From: Charina bottae
Taxonomy: Eukaryota; Chordata; Lepidosauria; Squamata; Charinaidae
Assembly (NCBI GenBank): GCA_023362775.1
Contig: JALMGJ010000008.1
Coordinates: 40,649,501 to 40,713,500, forward strand
Direction of reading: 5' to 3'
DNA length: 64,000 bases
Positions 1 through 10,340 of this stretch are shown one piece after another; the first letter of the stretch is position 1, and each line of letters starts with the position of its first letter. The position numbers and the translations under genes are program-made. The notes below the pieces were generated by a model, which searched no databases, had not been told where the DNA came from, and saw nothing but the letters and a program-made list of their open reading frames with translations.

Positions 1-437
1 TTCTTATAGTGTTCATACATATATATTTCTATAATTTAATTCTAATATATATATATATCTCCATAAAAAAGGAATTCTTGAATCTCAATTATCCATCTGT
101 AATTTCCATTCCTTGTAGTAGTGTCCATTTAAACTAAATGCATAATCTATCATATCACTTAACCTAATAGCTAATATATCAATTCTTATAATATTCATAC
201 AATACATATTGATATATATCATCCTGTAGTAACCATCATTCTAATTCCATCATATCATTATCTTCTCATAAATATATCTCTAAGGAAAACAATATTCTAT
301 AATATCAACTTGTGTTTGTATTTAGCATCTTACATTTAGAATATCACTTTTTATATATCCATACAGTTTCTCATAACAATTCAAGTCCATATTTTTTCAT
401 TAACCTTTATATCCATACAGTTTCTCATATCTTCTGT
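1..437. other. AT-rich non-coding stretch
   Basis: This is a strongly AT-rich stretch rich in short ATATAT and CATAT motifs. I see no exon, no recognisable repeat end and no RNA gene in it. Confidence 0.5.
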
Positions 438-869
438 TTAGGTTATGCCAAAATCACAATACACTGTGGGAGATTCGCAATATACAGCCTGCTCTTTTCT
501 ATATCTCATATAGAATATCAGAGCAACCTTCTCTCCCTTTCCACATATTTCACAACATCCATCCAACTGTGCACCCATATTTTCACTCTGTCTCCACTGC
601 CACAACATATCTATACCAAGATTGTAGTGTAAAGCCTTCAGAATGTTCTTCTGAACTAATATACTCAAAATTTCCTCCTTCTGTTTCTCCTCCACTTGAA
701 AAACATTTTTCCTTTCTGTCTCCGTTTCTGTTCTCTGTTCTTTCTCTCTGTTTTGCAGAGTTACGAACAGTAATTCCAACGACCTTTGAATATTTGAAAA
801 AGCCTCAGTAATCTCTCTTCTGAGCTCCCCAGGTACAAGTTGGAAAGCCATCTTTCCTGTGTCCTTCAA
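438..869 (-). other. Unrecognised open frame, possible LINE ORF1-like relic
   Basis: A 143-codon open frame on the minus strand. Its N-terminal half is charged and rich in Glu, Lys and Arg, and could form a coiled coil. The C-terminal half is Cys- and Tyr-rich without a clear motif. I do not recognise the product. A charged coiled-coil start would suit a LINE ORF1 protein, and an L1-type ORF1 relic does exist elsewhere in this window at 37.2-37.7 kb, but no matching block was found between the two. There are no flanking splice sites or CpG island to support a host gene. The frame could be chance. Confidence 0.2.
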
Positions 870-1771
870 ATTAAAACAACAACCCTTCTAGTCAAAACAA
901 TAATCATGTAATCTGTCCATGGAATACTACCAGCAGAATCTATTAAGCAGAACGTCGTTGTTGTTGTTTTTTTTTTAAAGTCAAAAGAAAAAAGAAAGTT
1001 CCAATAATCCAAAATACAGGAGAGAATAATATTTTAAACAGTTTATAGAAGGAGAAATAAAAAATATATTCCAAATGAAGCAAAATCCAACCAGGGAGGA
1101 TGTAGAAAAAGACGACAAGGAAAAAAACACGTTACCCTGTGTTTTTATTCTTCAAACTGCGAGCTTTCGTTCTTCAAGCTGCAAGCTGCTTAATCCAAAC
1201 AAAGAGTTTCTCAAAAAATGAATAGTCATTTAGTTTATCAAGCGAAGAATTACAAACAGAGTCTCTTAAATCCCTCTAATACAAAAGAGAAGTAAAAAAA
1301 AAAAAATGCAGACGTTTCATTATGTTGCAAATATAGAGTCCATCAAACTTCCACCAGAATCAGTTATAGCAAAGAAAGCACAAAGTTAGCCAACATTTTC
1401 AACAAAGTCCAAAAAATAGATCTTAGATTTCAAAAATATTTTAATCTAAAAAAAACATTCCTAAAGTGATCTAAAAGCGGCTGGGCGCTCTTGTGTCTCT
1501 TCAAAGAGACTTGTTTCCCCTGCGAGAGCCTGATATATCTCGGCCATTGCCTTGCACTTACCCTGTTCCTTCCGCGGTGGAAAACTACAGAAAAAACAAG
1601 GGTAGGCAATCCCAATGGCCCCACGAGTAATCTTCTGGTCTCCCCTTCTCCAGGGGAAAAAAAACTTCAGTGGACCACAACTTCTGCAATCCACGCAAGC
1701 AAGGGAAATTCAGTCAGTTCTGAGAAATCTGACTGGTCGAGCTGGCAGCCAAGCCTGGAGTGCACACACAC
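870..1771. other. Intergenic, no gene seen
   Basis: A-rich tracts around 970 and 1300 and a more GC-balanced part at 1470-1770. Several short frames cross it on both strands, but none has a domain I recognise. It may be the 5' region of an old LINE. Confidence 0.4.
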
Positions 1772-1824
1772 CAGTGTTTCTCAACCTTGGCAACTTTAAG
1801 ATGTGTGGACTTCAACTCTACACA
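1772..1824 (+). mobile_element. hAT-type MITE half (CAGTGTTTCTCAACC family)
   Basis: Begins with CAGTGTTTCTCAACCTTGGC and continues as the usual left half of this family (AACTTTAAGATGTGTGGACTTCAACTC). The matching right half is missing. Complete or partial relatives lie at 8155, 32067 and 49234; the copy at 32067 has a perfect 8-bp target duplication, which identifies the family as hAT-like. Confidence 0.6.
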
Positions 1825-2024
1825 AATCGATCAGTGGAAATTTACAGGACACTACTTAACAAGGTCATAAATGTAAAGTACTTTCTGTCCAGTGACAAGA
1901 TAGCAACTTCTCTGAAAAAGGGAAGGACAGATCTGTCAGGTTCATTTTCTCCCCCACTGAACCTTTATTTTTAACTTAAGGTCCCTTTATCTTATTCATA
2001 AAGATGTTGGCAAATATTGGCAAG

Positions 2025-2102
2025 TTGTTATTAACCGCCCAGGGTCCCTCCTTGCGGGGGAGATGGGTGGGATATAAATATCTTTATAAATAAATTAAAA
2101 AA
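2025..2102 (+). mobile_element. L2-type LINE 3' tail
   Basis: Contains the signature AACCGCCCAGGGTCCCTC ... GAGATGGGTGGGATATAAAT followed by TAAATAAATT. The same 3' end, with an AAAT-type tail, closes the longer L2-type copies near 9.3 and 47.1 kb. Only the tail is left here. Confidence 0.65.
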
Positions 2103-2130
2103 ACAGAACCATGTTGTCCTTGGTCTACAG

Positions 2131-2432
2131 CAGTGCTTTCCAAACTGCCGCCGTTGGTGACACACCAACGGCGGCAGCGGCGCGGTGGCACGCGTGGCGA
2201 CGGGGGCGTGCATGGTGGCGGCGCAGGGGGGCACGTGGCGGTGGCATGCATGACAGTGGCAGCGGCGGTGGCCTCGTGTTTTCCGCTAAAACGTGGAAAC
2301 GCTGATGGCGTGCCGCTGCTGTTGTTGCTGCCGCCGCCACTGTGCACGTTCACTTCCAGGTTGTGTCACGACACACTAAATTGTGTGTTGCAACACACTA
2401 AAGTGTCATGACACACAGTTTGGAAAGCTATG
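2131..2432. mobile_element. hAT-type MITE with perfect 8-bp TSD, GC-rich core
   Basis: Ends CAGTGCTTTCCAAACTG and CAGTTTGGAAAGCTATG form terminal inverted repeats. The element is flanked by exact 8-bp duplications GTCTACAG at 2123-2130 and 2433-2440, the hAT hallmark. The core is GC- and CpG-rich and contains a perfect palindrome near 2147-2177, where TGCCGCCGTTGG faces CCAACGGCGGCA. A relative with the same ends sits at 23211-23503. It encodes nothing recognisable. Confidence 0.85.
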
Positions 2433-2440
2433 GTCTACAG

Positions 2441-3206
2441 GGTCCAAATTAGAGCGGTACCATCCATTCACTATGGAGAAGGCAAAGCCACCACACAGCC
2501 TTCTTGTGGTGGTGTGGAGATGGATCGCCTTCTGACATGTCCTCACACTGGAGCGTGTTGGCGGTTTGTTGTTGAAATTGGGCTAAGATTCTCCAGGATG
2601 AAAGTATTGTTTTCCATCTCATAGTGGCAGAAGCCTTCCCAGAGAGACAACTAAGTGCAATTGAAGAGGTGGCTACAGATGACATGATTGGGGTCAGCCA
2701 TCTTCCTGGCTCCAATTAGATTTAACCAGATCTGTTTTAAGCCACTCTCTTCCATCTGTTGGCTTGACTCCATGCTCTTTCATTATCCTCTCTTTGGTTG
2801 TGAACGTGGCTATACTATCCACAACCCATAGCTGCCTTTGTCCTTATATTTTTCTGGAAATGCCAACCAACTGGCGTTGGTACACTGGGAAAGATCAACC
2901 TACTGAATTTCATACACCAGGGCTGTAGACCATCTGGCAATCATAACAACAATTGAGCACCATTCACTTTCCTATCTCTTATGTATACATTGACCTTCCT
3001 CAAAATACTGTTTTGAGTTTGCAGCCAAGTCAGCAGTTGTCCAAGATCCTGAAATCATTCCTTTGTACACGTATCCTCACAGGTGCCCAGGATTCATGGA
3101 GGTGACTGTGAATGGGGGTTCATAGTGCCTTGTGTTATGGCAACTGATAGAAGCTGCTAACACAGGACAGTGGGCAGCACTGTAACCTTTCTAATGTCAG
3201 TCCACA
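2441..3206. other. Intergenic, no gene seen
   Basis: Unique-looking sequence of balanced composition. No exon with convincing splice sites and no repeat ends were recognised. Confidence 0.4.
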
Positions 3207-3258
3207 GGTCAGGCCATAGGAAGACCTATGTGGGACACGGTGGCTCAACAGGTTAAAC
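3207..3258. repeat. Left copy of a 52-bp direct repeat flanking a solo LTR
   Basis: These 52 bases, starting GGTCAGGCCATAGGAAGACC and ending GGTTAAAC, recur exactly at 3710-3761. The two copies abut the solo LTR at 3259-3709 on both sides without a gap. The second half (CACGGTGGCTCAACAGG) is the head of the tRNA-type SINE that continues after 3761. A target duplication made by an integrase would normally be 4-6 bp. Confidence 0.85.
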
Positions 3259-3709
3259 TGTCAGGGCGCGCGGATGGAGCGGCCTGCTTCTCTCTCCTAG
3301 GCACCAGTGATCCAAGTACTATGCAGTAAATAGACTCCAAACAGAAGTTATATCAAATATCCTATTTACTTTATATACATACGTATTTACAGATCACTTC
3401 CACAAGTAACAAATGATACACCATCAACGATACAGCATTCAAGAGGTAAAATGGGAATAATGGGAAATGAGAATGTCTCTGCATATATAGTGAAACTGAC
3501 CAATCACATTATAGGTCACTCTTGTTATTCACCACACCCAATCTAACTCTAAGCACCTGTTGTATGAGTCACACACTGACACATCATTCCTACAACAATG
3601 GCTGCTAATTGGGTGACTGTGCAGAATATTTCCCCTTTAACCTAAATATCAAGCCTCTCTGTATAATTTATATCTAGCAGTAAATTCCTGGGTTTATCAA
3701 ACCCCAACA
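3259..3709 (-). mobile_element. Solo LTR, minus orientation
   Basis: On the + strand it runs from TGTCAGGGCGCGCGG to CAAACCCCAACA. Its reverse complement starts TGTTGGGGTTTG and ends CTGACA, so it has canonical TG...CA ends. It is clearly homologous along its length to the plus-strand LTR at 4845-5303, sharing for example ACCTATAATGTGATTGGTCAGTTT and the downstream TATATATGCAGAGA-type block. There is no internal retroelement sequence. It is embedded between 52-bp repeats and splits a tRNA-type SINE. Confidence 0.8.
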
Positions 3710-3731
3710 GGTCAGGCCATAGGAAGACCTA

Positions 3732-4205
3732 TGTGGGACACGGTGGCTCAACAGGTTAAACTGCTGAGCTGTAGGCTGCAGATCAGAAGGTCTGCAGTTC
3801 GAACTCCGTGCAATGAGGTGAGCTCTCGTTGCTAGTCCCAGCTCCTGTCAACCCAACAGTTTGAAAGCTTTGCAAGTAGATAAATGGGTACCACCTTAAG
3901 AGGGCTAATTTGCTGGCGTCCTGTCGGGAAGTCGGCACCACCGGAGGAAAGGATCGGAGGAAGATCGAATGGCAGCGGTGATGACGGACCCGGATGCAAC
4001 AGCTACAGGACATCAGCAGCCGGCTCAAGGCATCCTGGGAATTGTAGTCCAGAGCCTGGAAGAGTCGGTTCCCTTACCCCCTCCCCTCACGCGCGGTGAA
4101 AATGGTGATTTGTAAAAATTGTATAATTAATGTATATATATATATGCTTGTAAGCCGCCTAGAGTCCTCCATTAGGGAGGGGATGGGGGGGTATAAATAC
4201 CACAA

Positions 4206-4248
<43 letters not shown>

Positions 4249-4250
4249 GA
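3732..4250 (+). mobile_element. tRNA-derived SINE with a LINE-like tail and (AAAT)n
   Basis: The head CACGGTGGCTCAACAGGTTAAACTGC and the block GGTCTGCAGTTCGAACTCC resemble pol III A and B boxes. AAGCTTTGCAAGTAGATAAATGGGTACCAC matches the body shared with the Sauria SINEs further right. After about 3895 it departs from that family and ends in an L2-like tail (AAGCCGCCTAGAGTCC ... GGTATAAATACC) with an AAAT repeat from 4204 to 4248. It is either a composite or a separate SINE subfamily. The middle part may be host sequence. Confidence 0.6.
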
Positions 4251-4303
4251 CTGTTGTGAGAAAAATGCTTACCTTAAATAGGAAACCAAATCATTTGGAG
4301 ATA

Positions 4304-4656
4304 CAGGTAGCCCTCACTTAACGACCGGCAAATCTGTCACTAAGTGATGCGGTCATTAAATGAAACACTACATGACCATGCTGACTTACAACATCAGTTC
4401 CACTGCGGTCATTAAGTGAATCACCTGTGGTCGTTAAATGCGACATCATGTGACCATGACTTGCAACTTACTGCCAGCTTCTCCATTGACTTTGCTTGTT
4501 GGAAGACAGTGGTGAAACTCACAACTGGCAATTGTGTGACCGCAGAACACTGCGACCATCATACGTTTGAGGACTGGTTGTAAAACTACTTTTTTCAGCA
4601 CCGTTGTAAGTTTGAAGGGTCACTCAACAGGGCAGTCGTTAACCGAGGACTACCTG
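4304..4656. mobile_element. Tc1/mariner (Tigger-like) MITE with TA duplication
   Basis: Inverted ends CAGGTAGCCCTCACTTAACGAC and GTCGTTAACCGAGGACTACCTG bound a 353-bp element, with TA on each side at 4302-4303 and 4657-4658. The interior has repeated motifs such as GCGGTCATTAA and CATGTGACCATG and an overall palindromic feel. It is non-coding. Confidence 0.75.
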
Positions 4657-4844
4657 TAGCTGCAACAAAGGATCTTTTTATTGGCATGGACAAACTACAG
4701 TGATCAGTGGGCTCCTTGCTAAGAGACCTGGGCAAAGCAAGGCTACAGATTATATATGTTTGTTTCGTTACACGCTAGAAAGAAAGATAAAAGGAATATT
4801 GCAAATTATAATATGCCCCTCGGAATGTTTTTGATAAACTATTG

Positions 4845-5303
4845 TGTTGGGGTTTGTATATACCCAGGAATTTACAGATAGATAAATTATACTGGAGAGG
4901 CTTGATATCTAGGTGAGAGGGGAATTATTCTGCAAGTCACCCAATTAGCAGCCATTGTTGTAGGGATGATGTGGCAGCAATGACTCATACTACAGGTGCT
5001 ATCATTTAGTTGGGTGTGGCAGATGATGAGAGTGACCTATAATGTGATTGGTCAGTTTATGTATATAAGCAGAGAAGATCTGGTGGTCCTTCTTCTCATT
5101 GCTGCTAAACTTCTCATCGCTGTATTCCATCACGTTGCTGTATCATTTGTTACTGCTGTTGGATGTATTTGGACTACGTATGTATATAAAGTAAATAGGC
5201 TATTTTATCTAATCTCTGCTTGACTGTCTATTTACTGCGTAGAACGTGGATCACTGGTGTCTTGGAAAAAGGAGCAGGCCGCCCTACGGTGCGCACTCTG
5301 GCA
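4845..5303 (+). mobile_element. Solo LTR with 5-bp TSD
   Basis: A 459-bp LTR beginning TGTTGGGGTTTG and ending TCTGGCA, flanked by exact TATTG duplications at 4840-4844 and 5304-5308. It contains an ATTGGTCAG (inverted CCAAT) motif and a TATA-like TATATAAGCAGAG downstream, consistent with an LTR promoter. It is the same family as the minus LTR at 3259-3709. The internal region was lost by LTR-LTR recombination. The superfamily (gypsy, BEL or ERV) cannot be told from the LTR alone. Confidence 0.8.
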
Positions 5304-5520
5304 TATTGGAATGACCTCTCTGTTACTCTCATATTAGTAGAGCCCTAACCTTTTAGATAATATCAGCATGTACAATAAACAACATTGTTTATTGTATCTG
5401 TATCCTTCACACCATTCCAGGCACATTCTGAAGGAAGGACAGCTGTCTGGTTTCTGTTCTCTGTCTCCATTCCAGGGGCACAGCTCTGAACTACAAGCTT
5501 TTTAATATTCAAGATAACAG

Positions 5521-5950
5521 AATATATTATTTATTTTATTAATCACATTTATATGGCCGCCCATCTCACCGAAAGCAACTCTGGGCGGCATACAAAAATC
5601 AATAAAACAACAAATACATGAAAAACAATCATTATAAAAATATAAAAAGTCATTATTAAAATGAAAAACACTATTAAAAATTTAAAATATATAAACCACA
5701 CGTGGAGGGATTAAAAAGATCAGCCACAGTGGAGCCATCCAAGAATGTCTCCGGTTCCCTGGGACGCCCAGGCCTGGTGACATAACCAGGTCTTGAGGGA
5801 CTGCTGGAATGATAGCTGGGATGGAGCTAACCTGACTTTTGCGGGGGGTGGGGGGGAGAATGTTCCACAGGGCGGGCGCCACAGCAGAGAAGGCCCGCCT
5901 CCTGGGACCCACCAAATGTAGGTCCCTGGCAGATGGTACCTGCAACATGC
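5521..5950 (-). mobile_element. L2-type LINE 3' fragment, minus strand
   Basis: The + strand shows the complement of the L2-type tail (TTATATGGCCGCCCATCTCACC ... CTCTGGGCGGC). Upstream of it on the minus strand is the end of the reverse transcriptase ORF, with the motif [18 protein letters not shown] shared with the copy at 8.4-9.3 kb. It is 5' truncated and non-functional. Confidence 0.8.
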
Positions 5951-8154
5951 CTTCTATTATCTACTGTATTTCTAAGGCATAGAAATGAACATATGAATTA
6001 GACCTCCACCAGGACTGTCACCATTAGGTTTGCTAATAGTCCTATAATAATTTCTTGGAAAGTGGAAAAGGCCCTGAAGCATGGCCTGTGAACTGGTTGG
6101 TGGCTTCTTCCCATGGACGGTGATATGGAGCAGAACAACAGGGAGGAAGCATGATCACAGACAATACAGTCTCGTGTAGGGGAGCTGTTTGGAGGGGAGG
6201 GCAGCCCCATCCTGTTCCAGATGCATATTTAAGGCACGTTGTGGGGGCAGTTCTGGTTATGCCACCATGTTCTCCTGCCAGCTCCAAGGCACGGGAGAAG
6301 CACATCATTTTTGCGGTGTGGATGAATCCAATGTTTTGTCTGCTGCCATGGTGATGTTAAAGATGAGACATCTGATGGGAAAAATAGGGGGCAGACCTCT
6401 AACTCGATACCACAAGCATGGTTAAAGACACGGGGATCCAAAGCCAAGTTTTTATGAGCTAGTCAATAAAATGTTGTGGTTTAAAATAAAAACATGTAGA
6501 ATATGTTTAAATATGCAAACAAATCTGGTAACTCTGTTTTCTCATACATTTCATCTTTTTAACGTCTTAAATTAGTTTTGTCCTGGTTGTAAAGATATTT
6601 GTGAATGCTGGTAAGTTACTAGCTTTTGCTCAAAATTCAGGATATTGACTTAATAAAGGACTAAAAGTAATACTCTTATGAAAAGATGTATTGATTGAAA
6701 TGTTGACTCATTAGAGAGCTTGAGGCAGAAATACTACCCAATCAAATATCTAAAAGACATTTTTAGAATATAAAAATATATATTTTATAAAATATATTTT
6801 TTCCATCCTGCTAGGTTGGAATCAATTACTCAACATAACGAGATCTCACTAGAAGAGAACTTGGGGAGTTGTGAAAATCAAGGTAGAAAAAAATGCTAAC
6901 GAAATTTCAGAGAAGCTTTCAGTACAAGCTATGCTGAAAAAAAAGAGGGAGTGTGAAAACCATGGGCAACAAGAATGACATGCAATGACCAAATGCAGAC
7001 TTTTAACATCAAGCAAGAAAGTATTAAGAAAAATACCCACATCAGGACTGTCAACAAACCAAGGAAAGGAAAGTGAAAGTCATATTTTTAAAAGTTCAGA
7101 GAAACCACAGGAAAATGTACAGAGAAATTAGGAATATTAAATTTAGAAGAGATTTGAAAGAAGCCAATCAAATTAAAAGAATGAAAAGCTGGACAGATGA
7201 GAAAAAAGAGAGAAAGAAGACAAATGCCTACAAATTATAAATCTGGGGATTGCTACTAGTGGTACCATGGACCCGAGAAGAGCCAGTAAGTCAGTCCTTG
7301 ACTAAATAAAGCCTTTGCATATAAAAAAACAGATAGAGCTTTGATCACACTATCACAACCGCCATCTTGACTTTTTTCCTACTCTCTGAGGACACTGCTA
7401 CCTTTACCTGTCCTAGTTTGGCATCTGATTTGGCTCGCTTGCACAAGTCACCTAGCTGATGCACAGTTCTTGTGGCTTCTTCTTAGGTGCTGCCTTTTGC
7501 TAGAGAAAACTAACTCAATGGTACTAACTCCCCCCCCCCATCATTACTCAAAATCCATGCATTGAGCATTGCTTCACTAAAAGATGCTAAAAAATGTATG
7601 ATAATTTTGCATCCTAACCAACAGCCCGAGGCTCCCCAAAGTGCTATTGAAAAGAGAAACAATGCACTCAATATCACCCCGTGTAATTATACAGGATTAA
7701 TTGTGGAGCTATCTGGTTTCCATAAGAGAAAATTGTTTTGGGGGGTGGGGGGAAGAGAACACACAACAGATTATGTTAATGGATCTTTCCTTGCATTGCT
7801 CTCCGTCTCCTTATTTTTGCATATGGACATTTCCCAAACAACTGGACAATCAGACTTAAAATACCTGTTACCACGAACGTAGTAGGTCAGAAAAAGCATT
7901 TGTAAGGGATTAATGGAGGCCTTGTATAATGCTGCATTTTCAGAATTACTCTTAGGATTAAGAGGCAGATACAGCAAAGAGACATATTTTGTATTCTCTA
8001 TCTATTTTGATTACTGCTTACTGGAGGATTCAGGGTGGTGGGGAGAGCATAGAGGTGAAAAATTACTAAACCAGTTTCTGGAGCTGCATTTAGGAGGGTG
8101 GTGGTCTCTTCCTCTTAAATACACACACAAATGCACACATATTTTTCAAGCTAT
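5951..8154. other. Intergenic, no gene seen
   Basis: About 2.2 kb without a convincing exon. It includes A-rich segments (6760-7240) and a sequence at 7340-7405 carrying the GCCATCTTGACTTTTTT module that recurs at 21.86, 22.89 and 39.04 kb. Short open frames here have no family signature. Confidence 0.45.
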
Positions 8155-8225
8155 GTGTTGCTGGCTGAGGAATTCTGGGAGTTGAAGTCTACACATCTTA
8201 AAGTTGCCAAGTTTGAAGAACACTG
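8155..8225 (-). mobile_element. hAT-type MITE, one half
   Basis: GCTGGCTGAGGAATTCTGGG followed by AGTTGAAGTCTACACATCTTAAAGTTGCCAAG is the right half of the CAGTGTTTCTCAACC family. It ends AAGAACACTG at about 8225. The left half is absent. Confidence 0.6.
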
Positions 8226-8310
8226 CTCTATATGGATCGACTTGTTCTAACCAATGAAATGGGCTGATATATTTGTTATTAACTCTTTGTATGGTTCTGT
8301 ATTATTTAAA

Positions 8311-9440
8311 ATAAAAATATCTCACAAGCATAAAATAAATAAAATAAAATCCAAGATGGATTAGGACCCGCAGAATGGATCATGTGGCTACGGGGCCAGC
8401 CAACCCCAGGAGGCACTACCAGGATGCCTTATCTCAGTGCCTGGAGGCTGTGGGGGTCTGGATGGGGAACAACAGGCTTCAACTGAACCCTGGTAAGACG
8501 GAGTGGCTGTGGATTGATGGCCCCCCTGGATCCGGGAAGTTGTCATCTTTGGTTCTGGGTGGGGTTGCACTACCCCAGTCGGATCCAGTGTGGAATCTGG
8601 GGGTCCTCCTGGACTCGCGACTCCTGCTCGAAGAGCAGGTGGCAGTCGTGGCCTGGAGGGCCTTTGCACAGCTTCAAGTTGTGCGCCAGTTACGCCCTTT
8701 CCTGGATCGGGAGGCCCTCCGAACAGTCCTCACGCCCTTGTCATCTCCCGTATAGACTATTGTAATGCGCTCTACATGGGGCTACCCTTGAAGAGTATCC
8801 GGAAGCTTCAGCTGGTGCAGAATGCGGCGGCGCGAGCAGTTATGGGTGCCAGGAGATCGGCACATGTGACACCTCTGCTACGCGAGCTGCATTGGGTGCC
8901 AGTTTGCTTCCAGGTCCAATTCAAGGTGTTGGTGATTACCTTTAAAGCCCTACATGGCATAGGGCCAGGGTACCTGAGGGACTGTCTCGTCCCGATAACG
9001 TCGGCCCGCCCCACCCGTGCATGCAGAAAGGGCATGCTTCGGACCCCCTCAACAAGAGAATTCCATCTAGCGGGGTCCAGGAGGCGTGCCTTCTCTGCGA
9101 CAGCGCCCGCCTTATGGAATATCTTGCCCCCGGAGGTGAGACTGGCCCCCTCCCTCCTTGCCTTTCGGAAGGCCCTTAAGACCTGGCTCTGCCACCTGGC
9201 CTGGGACGACGGAGGTGGTAGTGCCTCCTGGGGTTGGCTGGCCCCGTAGCCGCATGATCCATTCTGCGGGTCCTAATCCATCTTGGATTTTATTTTATTT
9301 ATTTTATGCTTGTGAGATATTTTGTATAGTTTTTAAATTTTATTTATTGTAACCCGCCCAGAGTCCCTTGCATGGGAGATGGGCGGGGAATAAATTTGAA
9401 AAATAAACAAACAAACAAACAAACAAACAAATAAATAAAT
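8311..9440 (+). mobile_element. L2-type non-LTR retrotransposon 3' part with an inverted copy of its own 3' end
   Basis: The plus strand encodes the C-terminal reverse transcriptase region in two overlapping frames (8375-8755 and 8590-9249), so there is a frameshift near 8.6-8.75 kb. Recognisable blocks are [45 protein letters not shown] and [11 protein letters not shown], characteristic of vertebrate L2/CR1-group LINEs. The 3' end is AACCCGCCCAGAGTCCC ... GATGGGCGGGGAATAAAT with an AAAC tail to 9440. The first 111 bases (8311-8421) are the reverse complement of 9216-9325, which covers the end of the ORF and the start of the 3' UTR, so the copy can fold back. It is dead as an autonomous element. 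Confidence 0.8.
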
Positions 9441-9449
9441 TTAGACAAG

Positions 9450-10340
9450 GTGGGTTTTACGCATTGTCTAAAATCAGAGTGTTTAACTACTGGTGTAAAA
9501 TCAGTGAAGTGGAGACTGACAGCCTTCCAAAATTATGTCTACTAGAACAGATAAAATCCCAATTACAGACCTCCTGGATTGTACAATTGACAAATTATAT
9601 AGGGAGCTGTGGTCTCCCTGTCTCTTATGCAACCGGAGAACAAGTCAAAAAGAGAGCTGCACAAAGAATCTCGGATATAGAAGCGCAAAAAGATATAGCC
9701 ACCCTTAGTAAGGTTGGCAATTTGAAATGGCTGAGCCGATATAAACACAATTTTCAAACAGCCAACTATTTAAAGATACAAATGCCAAAACATCTTAGGG
9801 AGGTATTTACCCGAGCTAGATTTGATCAGCTTGATACAATGGTTAGATAGCGGAGATTTAACCGTATCCCTTATAACGAATGCACTTGTATCCGCGGAGC
9901 GCCTGAGACAGAGGATATAGCGTACATATTATTTGATTATAATTTGTACAAGAAGGTGAGAGATCTGCATCTTGGTCCATACATCAAACAAATGACTTAT
10001 TGGGAACCACATATTAAAACAACATATTTTATGTGTGGCCAGGACCCAAAAATAACATATAATACAGCTCTGTACTTAAGTAAATCAATACGGTTGAGAT
10101 CTGTATATGTGGGGTTAATAGGGGTAAATTGTAGGGGTGACACGGAAATATGATTCATATTTTCACTCATATGTATATTTACTCACAGTATTTTTATCTT
10201 TTCCCTACTTAATTTGCCCTTTTATATTAATTTTACATAGGATTTTATTAATATTTAGTGTTTTAAATTTTGTATTTTGATATGGCCTAAAGGCTAATCA
10301 ATAAACTGATTTGATTTGATTTGATTTGATTTGATTTGAC
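9450..10340 (+). mobile_element. Non-LTR retrotransposon 3' relic with (GATTT)n tail
   Basis: A 128-codon open frame (9464-9850) reads as the C-terminal part of a LINE protein. It continues in another frame, after a stop, with ECTCIRGAPETEDI, a Cys-containing block typical of LINE C-termini. The copy ends with AAAGGCTAATCAATAAACTG and a GATTT repeat at about 10306-10340, the kind of tail used by target-primed retrotransposons. I cannot place the clade with confidence. It directly follows the L2-type copy. Confidence 0.55.
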
